Under the pieces are notes generated by a model. That model was given only the letters and a program-made list of their open reading frames with translations. It did not search any database and was not told the origin of the DNA. Source: Eucalyptus grandis (taxonomy: Eukaryota; Streptophyta; Magnoliopsida; Myrtales; Myrtaceae). Taken from it: 64,000 bases of DNA. The stretch is from assembly GCF_016545825.1 (NCBI RefSeq), contig NC_052616.1, positions 6,200,001 to 6,264,000 on the forward strand, written 5' to 3'. The translations under genes and the position numbers were made by a program. The first letter of the stretch is position 1, and every line of letters starts with the position of its first letter. This document shows, one piece after another, positions 22,112 through 33,559 of this stretch.

Positions 22112-22359
22112 AGGGAAATGGGGGCAATGAGTTTGGCTCGAAAATATGTCAGTGCTTTGTTATGAAGATGTAAGAAATATGTGAAAAATTTCTTCAGAAT
22201 CTGAATCCAAATCAATTTCACTGGGAGTTTGGTAATAAGGGATGCCACAAAGAGTTTATTTAAATGGTTCTTCATCCACAAAGAATAAAGATTCGATATA
22301 ATCATTTTCAAGAGAAATACCAGTTTCATATATGAAGTATCAAGTGATTCTAACCTTTT

Positions 22360-23250
22360 TTTTGCTTTGGGACAATTTTTGGCAAAATGTCCTTTTTGAT
22401 TGCAGACGAAGCATCAATTTGATTTTTTGTGGCCTGAGCGATTTTTCTTTTTGCGTAGGTATCGCCATTTTTTCTTTCTTCAAAAGTGTTTAGAGTCATG
22501 CTTGGATTTATTTATCCAAAGCTTCTTGAAGTGCTTCTTTTTTCTGGAAGATTTTCCACAAGAACCATCGCAATCTTGTTTGGAACATTTGATCTTTAGC
22601 TTTTGGCGAGAACAAGCCATGTCAAGTTCTCTATTATTGTCGACATAAGTCTGGATCATTTGGCGTTTGATACACAATTCTTCAAGACACAAATGGATTT
22701 CTTGTTGGATTTCTCCTAACGGAATATCCTAAATTCTTCTTTGTTTGGTGAGAAAAGTTCTCTCAACCTGCTGGGATAACTCTTTAGGGATGGAGGTCAG
22801 GAAAACATGCTTCAGATTTGCATCAGCTCCAATTTGATAGAAGAGTTTAAGCATTTCTTGATAATGCTTATCAAGATGTTTTTTTTGGAGAGAGTAGCAT
22901 CTTCTTTTGAAAAATTCTCTCCTTTTAAGCTCTACTAGGTCAGAAGGTTTTCCTACAAAAAAAAAAAAAATGATATAGGAGGGTAATGGCATGACCAAAA
23001 TCAGGTGAGAGTAAAAAGTGAAACCGATCTTGTTCTAACACAGATTGCCACCAATGTTTGAGAATGCCTATAAATCTTATGACAAAACAAAAAAGAACAT
23101 TATATTTGTCCCGATTGGTAAGAGCTTGGGCATTTAATCAAGTATGAAATTCCTCAAGTTTTTCTAGCCATTTGTGATAGGGAATATCATCAATGGTAAA
23201 AAACTGTTTTGATGCAATGGACATATGCTGGGAGGAATTATTTGGCTAAA
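22360..23250 (-). pseudogene. Viral coat-protein region with CCHC zinc knuckle
   Basis: The 22998-22729 segment encodes a helical, basic stretch (LKHVFLTSIPKELSQQVE). The 22692-22480 segment is rich in Cys, Lys and His, and near 22415-22360 the translation shows CFVCNQKGHFAKNCP, a zinc knuckle of the pararetroviral coat-protein type. The pieces are in different frames and separated by stops. Confidence 0.75.
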
Positions 23251-23319
23251 CAACTTCTGGTTCAGAGGGGTTTGATTCCATATCCTGGTCCAGTGGGTCG
23301 GTCATGTATATTGATGAAG

Positions 23320-24465
23320 TCACTGGTACAATAGGAAAGGAATCAATGGTAGGGTTGAGAAGGATGATGAGGATGAGAGGGATACCGAATCTAATTTAGT
23401 ATCAAAGATGTTCGGAAAAGTTGATTCTGCTGGAAATAGAATCTGGTCTGTTGGAATAATAGGATCAGGATGTTGAATAACAAGGTCAAGTTGTGATTCA
23501 TGATTATCCAAATCTCTTAAGAAAGATTCTAACTGGTTTGACAGCATCTTTTGATCTAGTTTTTCCCTTATAACAAGTGATGATTCTTCAAACTTCTTCT
23601 CCTTTCCCTTTTCTTTCCTTATTCTATCTAGTTCCTTGAGACGATTTCGCATTTCAGCCACATCTGTCTTGTCTTGTCTGACAGGAACATTTGTGAGAGC
23701 AACAAAGATAGACGTCTGAAGTGGTGGAGTGGGATGCTCTATTTGCAAAGTAGTCGGAAATGGATTGAGTCTTCCTTCTTCAAGGATCTGGATTTGTCTT
23801 TTGAGTTTTTCTATTTCCGCCTTAGGACTTTCGAGATGATGATACCCTAAATATTGTCCAGATTCCAAGACATGAAGCCTCTTTTGGAAATCTGAAAGCA
23901 TCTTCTTGGTGGTTTCATCATACCTTCGAAGATATTGTTGCACATTCACAATTTTGGAATCAATTGCTTTGAACGTATTGTTTTGTGCTAAAAGAGTCTC
24001 CGATTGCCAATTTAAGACAGCTTCAGCAACAAGGGTTCTTTTCTGTCTGCCATGTTCATCCACATCAGTGGGGGAAGGTATCTTAGGAGCATGCCAATAT
24101 CTGCCTTATGGATTAATAAATTCTTCTAGAGCAGGAAACAAGAGTTTAGAACTTTCTCGAACAAGAGGGGGAAAGTCTATGTCATGGAACATGGCGATGG
24201 AAGAACTCAATGGTGTTTTTGCTGGAACCTCAAGTGGGTAGAAATGCTTTTTCGCCCACTTTAGGATTGGCTTATAAAACGGGGAAAGAGTCGGTTTTTC
24301 CTGAGGAGGAGATGAAGGAGGTGAGGGTGGTGGATTTGGTGAGACCGAGGTTGGAGCAGTGAACTTTGGTGGTGGAGTTGGCACATAAGAAACCATAAAC
24401 TGAAATTTATCACACTCACCAAGAGTGTCAACAGAGGAATTTCCATTCAAGTACCTTTGGTACAT
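23320..24465 (-). pseudogene. Viral proline-rich and coiled-coil region between movement and coat proteins
   Basis: Two open segments lie end to end. The first (24465-24106, 119 codons) has a Pro-rich run of the PPPKFTAPTS and SPNPPPSPPSSPP type. The second (24063-23320, 247 codons) is predicted coiled-coil from its heptad-like Leu/Ile spacing, for example KAEIEKLKRQIQILEEG and MRNRLKELDRIRKEKG. The role is probably structural or virion-associated, by position only. At 247 codons the second is the longest intact frame of the provirus. Confidence 0.6.
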
Positions 24466-24479
24466 AGGGTCCTTTGGCT

Positions 24480-25250
24480 TATTGTGCTTCCGTTGAGGTG
24501 GAGGTTTTGCATATGGATCTACCTTGTCGGGAGAGTTTGTGCAGTAAGAACATCGACAAAAAGGATCCCAGAAACAATGAGCATACTGGTCTTTATAGTA
24601 ATGGACAGGATATCCATCACTTTTGAAGTATTGAACAAGCTTTTTTTGATCTGGTTCGGAAATTGACTCAGGAACATATGGTTAAATCATAAAGAGGGTC
24701 TAGAAGATAGAAGGACTTTCTTCATTTTCCTTGCCAAATTTGATGGAAACAGTTTCATTTTTCTTTCGGATGAACTCAGAGTCTGTTGACTGGAAAGGTT
24801 TGTTATTCTGATGCAACTTTTCATAGTTGGTGACCTAAGTCTCTGAAAGAAGCTTGGCCAACTTTTCATTCAGGATCTGTCTGGGAACATGAATGCAAGA
24901 TGTTTGATCATTCTGCATAGAGATGAATAGGGCGTCTTCATTTCCATTGTGGAAATTCAAATCAAGAGCATGGTTCTGCACTCAATAAACCATCAGGTAG
25001 TGTAGTGTTGCTACTATAGAATCAGCAGTTTGAGGGGTTCCAGTGAGCTGGACTTAGACTTTTAGAAAATAGAGTAGCTGGGGGTTTGAAAAAACGATAT
25101 TAAAGTTTAGATATAGAGTCACAAAGATTGTTCCAACATTCAAAGTGGTTTGGACAGTACCAATGCAAGCATGCTAGTGTTTTAGGAACCTAGTATCCAA
25201 CAAAGCAATTCTTGCTACAACTGGCAAGTCTTTACAATCATGAAAAGTAA
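24480..25250 (-). pseudogene. Viral movement-protein region, truncated at the start
   Basis: Minus-strand translation near 25240-24960 shows ARIALLDTRF, CIGTVQTTLNVGTIF and VQLTGTP, matching the 30K-type movement protein of caulimovirids, which lets virus pass through plasmodesmata. Stops interrupt it. The N-terminal part is missing because the sequence changes to a copia LTR at 25251. A further 60-codon open piece lies at 24869-24687. Confidence 0.7.
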
Positions 25251-25554
25251 GAGCACGTGTTGTTGATGTAAATCATACTTTCTTTGTTCTGCTTTTCTTT
25301 ATCCTCACAAGTAGAGTTGAATTTGTCGTTTCCAGCCTTGATTGAATCATTAGCACCAACATTTGTTACTGCATTTCCCAAATCAATGATCCGCCTCGCT
25401 TTACTTCCCGTTTGCACTAGAACTTAACTCCCGAATGTCAATATCTAACTTTGGCTTCAACTTGAATTCCTTTACTTCATTTTCACAGTTTCCACCCGAG
25501 CTTAGCTCTTGACCAGCAACATTTATCTTCAACTTTGACTTATATGCTTTAACA
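25251..25554 (-). repeat. Copia 3' LTR, truncated
   Basis: It matches 30514-30815 nearly base for base from GAGCACGTGTTGTTGATG to TATGCTTTAACA. On the minus strand it starts TGTTAAAGC, directly after the polypurine tract GCGGGGGGA (25563-25555). The half next to the viral sequence is gone. Confidence 0.9.
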
Positions 25555-25559
25555 TCCCC

Positions 25560-28500
25560 CCGCAAATTGGGAAGGGGTAAAGAACCAATGCCCAATTTGG
25601 TACGAATGTCAAAATGAGCGAACCGTGAGATAGGTTTTGTGAAAATATCAGCAAGCTGGCAATTGCTTGGAATATAACACACATTGAGAGAGCCAGAAGC
25701 AACCTTTTCTCGTACAAAATGAAAGTCAACTTTGATGTGTTTGGTGCGGGCATGTAAAATGGGATTAGCAGTAAGAGCAATAGCGCATCGATTATCACGA
25801 GAACAAACGAGTTGGTGAAGAAAGTGACAGACCAATATCACGAAGAACAAAGCTGACCCAAGTAAGCTCAGCAGTGGCAGAGGCAAGGGCACGATATTCT
25901 GCTTCAGTAGAAGATCGACTTACAGTAGGCTGTTTCTTCGCTGTCCAAGAAATGAGATTAGAGCCGAGAAATGTACAGAAGCCAGTTGTGGATCGTCTAG
26001 TCTCTGTGCAACCAGCCCAGTCTGCATCTGAAAAACCATAGAGTTGTCTAGAACTTCGAGAATGGAGAAAAATACCACAACTGATAGTTCCTTTAACATA
26101 ACGCAGAACCCTCTTCAGTTTGTGAAAGTCTGCGACAGTAGGTTGCTGCATTTTCTGGCATAACATGTTTGTAGCATAGGCAATATCAGGACGAGTCAAT
26201 GTTAGATATTGAAGACCACCAACGAGACTTCTATATTCAAGAGGATTAGATAAGGGAATGGAATCAGATTGCATGATATATGATCTCTGAGATAGTGGAG
26301 TAGAGATTGGTTTACAATCAATCAATTGAGCTCGAGTAAGAAGATCGATTGCATATTTGGTTTGACAGAGAAACATATCAGTAGAGTTGCGTTTAGCTTC
26401 AATGCCAAGAAAGTAGTGAAGATATCCTAGATCTTTCATGTGAAACTGAAGGCTTAGAGAATGAATTAAACTCGAAAGTAATGAGGATGAGCTACCAGTT
26501 AAGACAATATCATCCACATATAATAAGAGAAGTACCGTGTCTTGTCCATTACGAAGAATAAACAGAGAGGGATCAGTTGAGCTGTAGACAAAACCATTTT
26601 CAAGTAAAAAGGTACTGAACTTATCAAACCATGCACGAGGAGCTTGTCGAAGACCATAAAGAGATTTCTTGAGGAGACACACATGATTAGGTGTTTGTGA
26701 CTGTATGAAACCAGGGGGCTGCTCCATGTAAAGCTTTTGATCAATGTGCCATGTAGGAATGCGTTCTTGACATCAAGTTGATGAATAGGCCATTGATTCA
26801 TCATGGCTACGAGATAGAACTAACCGAATTGTAGCATGTTTGACTCCGGGCTGAAAGTTTCAGTAAAATCTATACCTTCTTCTTGGTGAAACCCTTTAGC
26901 TACAAGACGAGCTTTTAACCTATCAAGACTTCCATCAGATGCCAATTTGGTTTTAAACACCCATTTGCAGCCTATCACATTCATGTCAGTTGTTCGAGGA
27001 ATTAAAATCCAGGTATGATTCTGATGTAAAGCATCCATCTCTTCTTTCATAGCTGTATACCATCCTTGATCAGCTAAAGCTGACTTAACTGATCTAGGTT
27101 CAGCAGGTACTTTGTACTCAGCAAGACAAGCATATTTAGGATTAGTTTTGATAATCCCAGATTTTGACCGAGTCTGCATAGGATGAGATGTAGTTGTACC
27201 TTGTGAGGTAGAACTAGTAGGAGCATGGTTGATATTATTTCCAGTCAAGTGAACAGCTTCAGGATGAACTGTAGAGCTGGATACTTCCTGATCTTGTGAA
27301 AAGTAATGATCCTGATGAGTAGGAACTTCGGCTTGTGTTGTTGTAATGGAAGTAAGATTGTCATGTTCTTCAAGAGGCAAATAGAATGAAGTAGAATGAT
27401 TGATACCATTATTATGCAGTTGTTGTATAGAATCTTGTGTAGATGAGGAGATAACATTTCGACTTACTAGATCCAAAAATTTAACCTCTTCTGTCCATAG
27501 TCGATATAGTGTTGTATAGGATGTGTTCTCTGTCACACAGGACTTAGTAAAAGGAAAGAACCTTTCATCAAAGATGACATGTCTACTTATGTATACTCGA
27601 CCAGTAGTAGGAACCAGACATCTATATCCTTTGTGTCGTTCACTATATCCAATGAATATACAGGTAAGAGATCGTGGATCTAGCTTGTGTTGTGCATAGG
27701 GTCTGAGACAAGGAAAACAAGCACAGCCAAAGACTCTGAGATGATCATAGCTCGGTTTTCTCTGATAGAGTTTACTATATGGTGATTGCATCAGTAGCTT
27801 AGGTGTAGGAAGCATATTGATGATATAAATGGCTGTCAAGAAGGCATCAACCCAATATTTCAAAGGAACTTTAGCATGATAGAGCATAGCCAGACCTAAT
27901 TCAACAACATGGTGATGCTTTCTTTCAGAAACACCATTCTGTTTTGGTGTATGAGGGCAGGACACCTGTTGTTTAATGCCATGGCTTTGTAAATGTGTCT
28001 GGAACTTGTAACTAACAAATTCACCTCCACCATCACATTGAAAGACCTTGATTTTGCAATCAAGCTGATTTTCAACTTGTCTCTGAAACAGAATAAAGAT
28101 GTCATAGAAGTCTGTTTTTGCTTTCATCGGGTAGATCCAGCTAAACCGAGAATAATCGTCTACAAAGATGACATAATATTTGAAGTTTTGAAATGAAATG
28201 ACTGGTGAAGGTCCCCAGATATCGCAGTGAACCTTTTCTAAAGGTGTAGATGTTACAGATTCAGATAGTGGAAATGGTAAAGCAGTATGTTTTGCAACTT
28301 GACAACTTCGACATACATTCTGTATTCTAGTATTGCAGTAGATGTGTTGTTGATTTTGCAAGTATTGCAGTGTTTTCGGATTGGTGTGTGCTAAACGTTG
28401 ATGCCATAGATCCTCTCCTAGAGCTCTGTGTCTCTGAGTTAGAAATGCTTCTGTGGTGTGAGAGTCAACTTGATACAATCCTTTAACCTTCCTTCCGAGC

Positions 28501-28810
28501 AACAGAGTTGTGTTGGTGTAATTGTCCTTAATGTATACACCAGTTTTATCAAAAACAAAAGAACATGGATAATCATCCGTTAGTTTTGATACAGATAGAA
28601 GGTTCTTCTTTATATCAGGCACAATTAACACATCATTCAGAGGTAATGAATCCACTTTAGTATGCAACAATGTATCACCCGTATAGGTGATAGGCAGACA
28701 CAATCCATTTCCAATCATCACTGTATCAGTTCCATGGTATCTAGAAGGATTATGAAGAATACCAGAGTTTGCTGTAATGTGAGCTGTTGCACCCGTGTCT
28801 GGATACCACT
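25560..28810 (-). pseudogene. Copia pol: protease, integrase, reverse transcriptase, RNase H
   Basis: Protease DTGA is at about 28799-28785. The frame to 26820 (633 codons from 28721) holds GAG-pre-integrase, the CRSCQVAK zinc part and the integrase core (CDIWGP, CDGGGEF, NGVSERKHH), then the first RT part (GCKWVFKTK, LKARLVAKGF). Two frame changes at about 26820-26727 break RT, with LDVKNAFLHGTL in the middle frame. The next frame (26727-25795, 310 codons) has LLLLYVDDIVLTG, DADWAGC and SSTEAEYRAL, the RT and RNase H active sites. A last shifted piece (to about 25560) has LADIFTKPIS. The catalytic residues I can see are kept, so the damage is mainly in the frame. Confidence 0.9.
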
Positions 28811-28869
28811 CATTTCCACTTGATCTTCGATGTGCATGGCAGCTAATGCTGTTGGAACTTCCTCTACTT

Positions 28870-29995
28870 GGTATGAATTATCAAAGCGATACCAGCAGTG
28901 AAGTGCATCATGACCTGGTCTTCTACAAATTTGACACTCCAGTCAAGTGTTTTCTGTTGTTTTCTCCATCTACATATCTTTATGGAGAGTTAAGTTCGAA
29001 GAAGGATAGATCTTGGTATCCGTATACCTTTGAGCTGAACCATTATATGGTCTAAAACCTTGACCAGGCCCCAAAGCAGAGGAGGTGTTAGTCTGGTTAA
29101 GCTGTTGGCTGCCCTGTTCATAGTTCGAAGTATTGTTTCTGTAGTTCATATTTCTTCCAAGATAACCAAAGTTTCTATATCTATTATTGAATGATCTTCC
29201 TCTTCCAAAACTTCTTCCTCCACGACTATATCCTCTTATACTTCCAAGACTACTATTTTGTTGTACAAAATCTCTATTAAACTCCTCTTTGTGTATAGCT
29301 TCAGTCTTCCTTTGGCCATAGTATGCTAGATTTGGACTGAATTGACTCGAGGAGTAGTTTTGTAGCCTTGTTTCGAATCTTTCCAAATGTGAGATTACTT
29401 CATCATATTCAGGTTGTGGCTTTAAACAATAGATTGTTGTTTTAAAGCTCTCATACTCAGACCCCAGCCCTTCTAAAACATCGAACAGTTTTGTTAGCTC
29501 ATCCACTGGTTTCCCTATTGCATTCAATTGATCACATACAGACTTAAACTCTCTGAGATATGTTGATAAAGTTCTATCACGCTTCTGACAAGCTTGTAGT
29601 TTTCCCCTTAACTCAAACTCCTTTGCCATAGATTTTTGAGTAAACAGATTGAGCAAGGTCTGCCACAATTCATATGCTGTGTTTAGGCCAATTATTAAAC
29701 TGAGTATGTTTTCGGAGATAGCACCACTAATCCAGGAGGACACTAACTGATCTGTCTTGATCCAATCATTATAGTCAGGATTAGGAATCTCAATTGTTTG
29801 ATTACCTTCTTCGACCTGCAGTGTTCTAGCAGGTGGTAGAACTTCTCCATTAACAAACCCAAACAGGTCTTGACTCCTTAAGAACCTATGGCGAGCTTGC
29901 CATAGAAGGAAATTTTCTTCAGTTAACTTGATGGTAACAAAATTCGAGATGTTGACATGAATAGGGAATGGATATTTCAAGCTTCTTGCTACCAT
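28870..29995 (-). pseudogene. Copia gag
   Basis: A 341-codon frame (29995-28970) encodes a copia-type capsid: FVTIKLTEENFLLWQARHR near the start, KGKLQAC-like and YLREFKSVCDQLNAIGKP segments in the middle, and an Arg/Gly/Asn-rich tail. In the same frame after two stops (TAG at 28970, then TGA) the zinc knuckle CQICRRPGHDALHC is found at about 28938-28897. A frameshift follows before the protease. Confidence 0.85.
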
Positions 29996-30203
29996 TCTAT
30001 ATTTCCAGATCTTAGAACAGTTCTGGTTGTAAACTCAAGCTCTTGCTAGTTTAGCAGTATCGTTGTAGCAAATCTATTTATGATGCAGATCTGGATGAAG
30101 ATGAGAATCATTAACTCACATATCAATGAAGCTTTGAATCCTGACTTCAATCTGCTGTAGATTCAACCATTTTCATACAGCATCGAGATGATTTCTCCAG
30201 GAT

Positions 30204-30219
30204 GAGAGCTCTGATACCA
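30204..30219 (-). other. Copia primer-binding site
   Basis: The minus strand reads TGGTATCAGAGCTCTC directly after the 5' LTR. It complements the 3' end of initiator methionine tRNA, the usual primer for copia reverse transcription. Confidence 0.9.
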
Positions 30220-30815
30220 TGTGAAGAAGCCAAGAACAGGAAAGAAAAACAGAGAAGATGAAGAAACAAGTTGACAATGATGATGAATCGAACAAATGCT
30301 CTTGAGCTTCTGTATTCAGTCTTTCACACAGAGAGAGAGAGGAATTTACAAAGTGTATATTCAATCAGTTCTTCGTACAATTCAGTATTTATATGTGAGC
30401 GAACAACAAACTTGTTCAACTGAATTAACAGAAGTCAAAAACAGAACAAGGGAAAATAACAGAACAAGGAAGGTATTCAGTTTTGACTTAAAACTGAATA
30501 TCTGTTATTTAATGAGCACGTGTTGTTGATGTAAATCATACTTTCTTTGTTCTGCTTTTCTTTATCCTCACAAGTAGAGTTGAATTTGTTGTTTCCAGCC
30601 TTGATTGAATTATTAGCACCAACATTTGTTACTGCATTTCCCAAATCAGCAGTCGCCTCACTTTACTTCCCGTTTGCACCGAACTTAACTCCCGAATGTC
30701 AATATCTAACTTTGGCTTCAACTTGAATTCCTTTACTTCATTTTCACAGTTTCCACCCGAGCTTAGCTCTTGACCAGCAACATTTATCTTCAACTTTGAC
30801 TTATATGCTTTAACA
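30220..30815 (-). repeat. Copia 5' LTR, complete
   Basis: On the minus strand the LTR runs from TGTTAAAGC at 30815 to TTCTTCACA at 30220, with the canonical TG...CA ends and a length of about 596 bp. Its outer end touches five C residues and the FMO-5 translation start region; its transcription would run away from FMO-5. Confidence 0.9.
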
Positions 30816-30832
30816 CCCCCAAGGCCGCCTCA

Positions 30833-32771
30833 ATGGTTTCCCAACATGTGGCGGTCATCGGCGCCGGAGCCGCCGGCCTCGTTGCCGCCCGCGAGCTCCG
30901 CCGCGAGGGCCACAGGGTCGTCGTCTTCGAGCGGGAGCCCCGCGCCGGCGGCACCTGGGTCTACACGCCAGCCACCAAGCCGGACCCGCTCGGGTTCAAC
31001 CCGTCCCAGCCTGTCGTCCACTCAAGCCTCTACAAATCCCTGCGCACCAACCTGCCCCACGAGGTGATGGGGATCAGGGACTACCCGTTCCTGCCGAGGG
31101 CGGACGGGTCGGGCAACCCGAGGAGGTACCCCGGTCACGAGGAGGCGCTGGCGTACTTGGAGGATTTCGCGAGGGAGTTCGGGCTTGAAGAAGTGGTGAG
31201 GTTCGAGGAGGAGATTGTGGGGGTCGGGAAGGCCGAGGAGGGTGGAAAGTGGAAGGTGTCATCGAGGATGAGGAGTGGCGGCGGCGGCGGAGGTGGCGGC
31301 GGAGAAGAGGAGGTTTTTGATGCGGCGGTTGTCTGTAACGGGCATTACACGGAGCCCCGAATCGCCGAAATCCCCGGTAATGTTCGACTTAATACTCGAT
31401 CTGTCATATCGTGTTAACTTCGATGCGCACATGTCATGACTTTGGCCACTTTCTGCGTAGGCATTGATCTGTGGCCGGGGACTATCGTACACCCGAGCCA
31501 TTTCAGGATCTAGTACGTTTCTTGTGTCTTCTTCTACTAGTATTGCAGGGTAGCTTGGCCTCTGTTTACCGTCTTAACATTTCTCTATAGGTTGTTGTTT
31601 TGATAGGGAGTGCTGCAAGTGCCGTGGACGTCTCTCGGGACATCGCCAAGGTTGCCAAAGAAGTTCATGTGGCATCTAGATCATATGAATACGACACTCT
31701 TGGAATGCAATCCGGCCATGATAATATGAGGCTTCATCCCATGGTAACAGATGGATCCTCAGTTTTTCATCACAACATTCTCGTGAAACTCGGTCTCTCG
31801 AGTAGTGTGTTCAATACATAATGAAGTCGAACTAAATGCAGATCGAGAAGGCCCATGAAGATGGTAAAGTCACCTTCCTTGACGGGAGTTCTGTAGACGC
31901 TAATGTCATTCTACATTGCACTGGGTATTCTTTCACCGATCCTGCTGAAGTTTCCACGCAAGGACAATATGATGCTATTGAATATGTTGGAAGAGAAAAC
32001 GATTCATGCTGGTTTCATTTCTTGTTTTAGGTACAAATATCATTTCCCTTTTCTTGAAACCAATGGAATTGTGTCCGTAGATGACAATCGTGTCGGACCT
32101 TTATAAAAGCACGTATTCCCACCACATCTAGCGCCTTGGCTATCATTTGTAGGATTGCCATGGAAGGTTTGTACTAAGCACCAATCATCCTCGATTACTA
32201 ATAGTAGATTTCTTCTGACTCATTTTCTTAATCTTCGTAAATTATTCTCTTGACATGATTTTCTAGGTCGTACCATTTCCCCAGTTTGAATATCAGAGCA
32301 GGTGGATTGCCGGTGCTTTGTCTGGTAGAATCGCTCTTCCATCAGAGGAGGAGATGATGGAAGATGTAGAAGATTTGTACTCTGAACTCGAAGCTCTGGG
32401 TATACCAAAGCGATATACTCATAACTTAGCCAGCTCTCAGGTAAGTATTGATGAAATACATTGTGAAATTTTTAACTTTCAACGGCTGAGACGATTGTTA
32501 AAGAATCATATTTGGACATTGACAAGTTCATTCCATTTTGACCAAGCTGCATCCTCCTCTTCTTCTTCTTTTTCTTCTACAGTTTGAGTACAACGATTGG
32601 CTCGCGATACAGAGCGGATCTCGACCGTCTGAGGAATGGAGGAAGGAAATGTACTCAGAAAGTATGAGGAAGATGCGAGCCCGACCCGAGGTGTACCGTG
32701 ATGAGGAGATTGACGAGACATTGATTTCAGAAGCACACGAGGACTTCGCCAAATTCCCTTTGCGTCGATGA
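30833..32771 (+). pseudogene. FMO-5: nearly complete FMO GS-OX-like pseudogene
   Basis: Exons: 30833-31376, 31461-31512, 31591-31743, 31842-31924, 32031-32166, 32267-32440 and 32583-32771. Exon 1 is fully open, with GAGAAG and a nine-Gly run. Exon 2 lacks 19 nt found in FMO-4 and FMO-6, removing KQMHSHN of the FMO signature and shifting the frame. Exon 5 has TAA at 32104-32106 where the others encode Tyr of PLYKHVFPP. Exon 3 has Arg where the others have Trp before LHPM. The splice sites look normal. The upstream region present in FMO-4 and FMO-6 is replaced by the copia LTR 17 nt before the ATG. A short transcript with a truncated product is the most that could be made. Confidence 0.9.
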
Positions 32772-33559
32772 TGTTTTAGTTGTGTTTCCTAATAATTAAG
32801 GGTTCCTAAAGTAGACTATTCATCATGGATGTCAACATTCTTTTGTTCCTAAGAGAATATTGGATTGGCGATGACAACAAAAGTCAACAAAAAAAAAATG
32901 TATTCTCATAACTCTTGTGTAATAAGTTGATGTGGCTAGTTTCATTGACATCAAGATGGTTTTGGTGATTTTTTTTGAAGAAGTTTAGTTCTTTGATCTT
33001 CAAAAGGTAGTAAAACTCCATTTGTTCGCGGAAAATAATTAATTTAGAAAATATATTTCAGCATTGAATCGTGTTTATATTTCTAACAAAAATGAATAAA
33101 TGAAAATTTGTCATCATGAAAATGTTTAAATATAATTATTGTCAATAATAAAAAAAATTATACCGGCTAATTATTTCAAGATATACAAATGATAATATTC
33201 ATTTTTCGCGAAATAAATAGAGTCTAAAAAAGGAACTATAACATGATATTTAACAGTAGATCCTGACCAATTCTGAAAACTCGTATCTTTTATATTTTAC
33301 CAAGATCAAAAGTCTAATTAAAGAGCTTGGTTTGCATGTAATTGTAGCGAGTGAGACCGGTGGCAAAGGCAATTGCAATCCTCTCTTCCTTTTATCTTTC
33401 TACTTGATCCGATTGATTGAATATGTAGAATGGAATTGAACCATCCTAAACTTTGATGTCTTTCGTTCACACATTGCTCATTTCGACTTACATATATAGA
33501 AATGCTATTGCATGTGCGCTGTTAACATGCTAGCTGTGATTGGGTCATTGAGCTTATAT
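32772..33559. other. Spacer after FMO-5
   Basis: It matches the region after FMO-4 (15976-16758) throughout, including the small MITE (about 33015-33230). There is no tRNA-Gly here or after FMO-4, unlike after FMO-1, -2, -3 and -6. I see no gene. Confidence 0.6.

Larger units (their letters stand above)
17748..25250 (-). mobile_element. Endogenous pararetrovirus (Caulimoviridae), decayed, minus strand
   Basis: Reading on the minus strand from 25250 to 17748 the order is movement protein, proline-rich and coiled-coil region, coat-protein zinc knuckle, aspartic protease, reverse transcriptase, RNase H, a C-terminal extension, then a non-coding region with a TATA-like box. One long polyprotein in this order fits petuvirus- or florendovirus-type caulimovirids; I cannot choose between them by eye. 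Many stops and frameshifts break it, and two catalytic aspartates are replaced. The left junction (about 17748) falls in host sequence that continues at about 34567 in the FMO-5/FMO-6 spacer. The right junction (25250/25251) meets a truncated copia LTR. Without the solo LTR at 19242-20149 the viral part is about 6.6 kb. Confidence 0.88.
25251..30815 (-). mobile_element. Ty1/copia retrotransposon, minus strand, truncated 3' LTR
   Basis: On the minus strand the order is 5' LTR (30815-30220), primer-binding site, gag, protease, integrase, reverse transcriptase, RNase H, polypurine tract, 3' LTR. Integrase before RT identifies Ty1/copia; the protein wording resembles RE1-like elements. The 3' LTR keeps only 304 bp, with about 290 bp missing at the viral junction. 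The shared LTR parts differ at about ten positions by eye, so the element is fairly young. Frameshifts in gag-pol and near the RT start make it non-autonomous. No target duplication can be checked because one end is lost. Confidence 0.93.

Noticed and set aside
20448..24465. Reading the minus-strand domains as a Ty3/gypsy retrotransposon
   Set aside because: There is a movement-protein region and no integrase or own LTRs, which fits Caulimoviridae instead.
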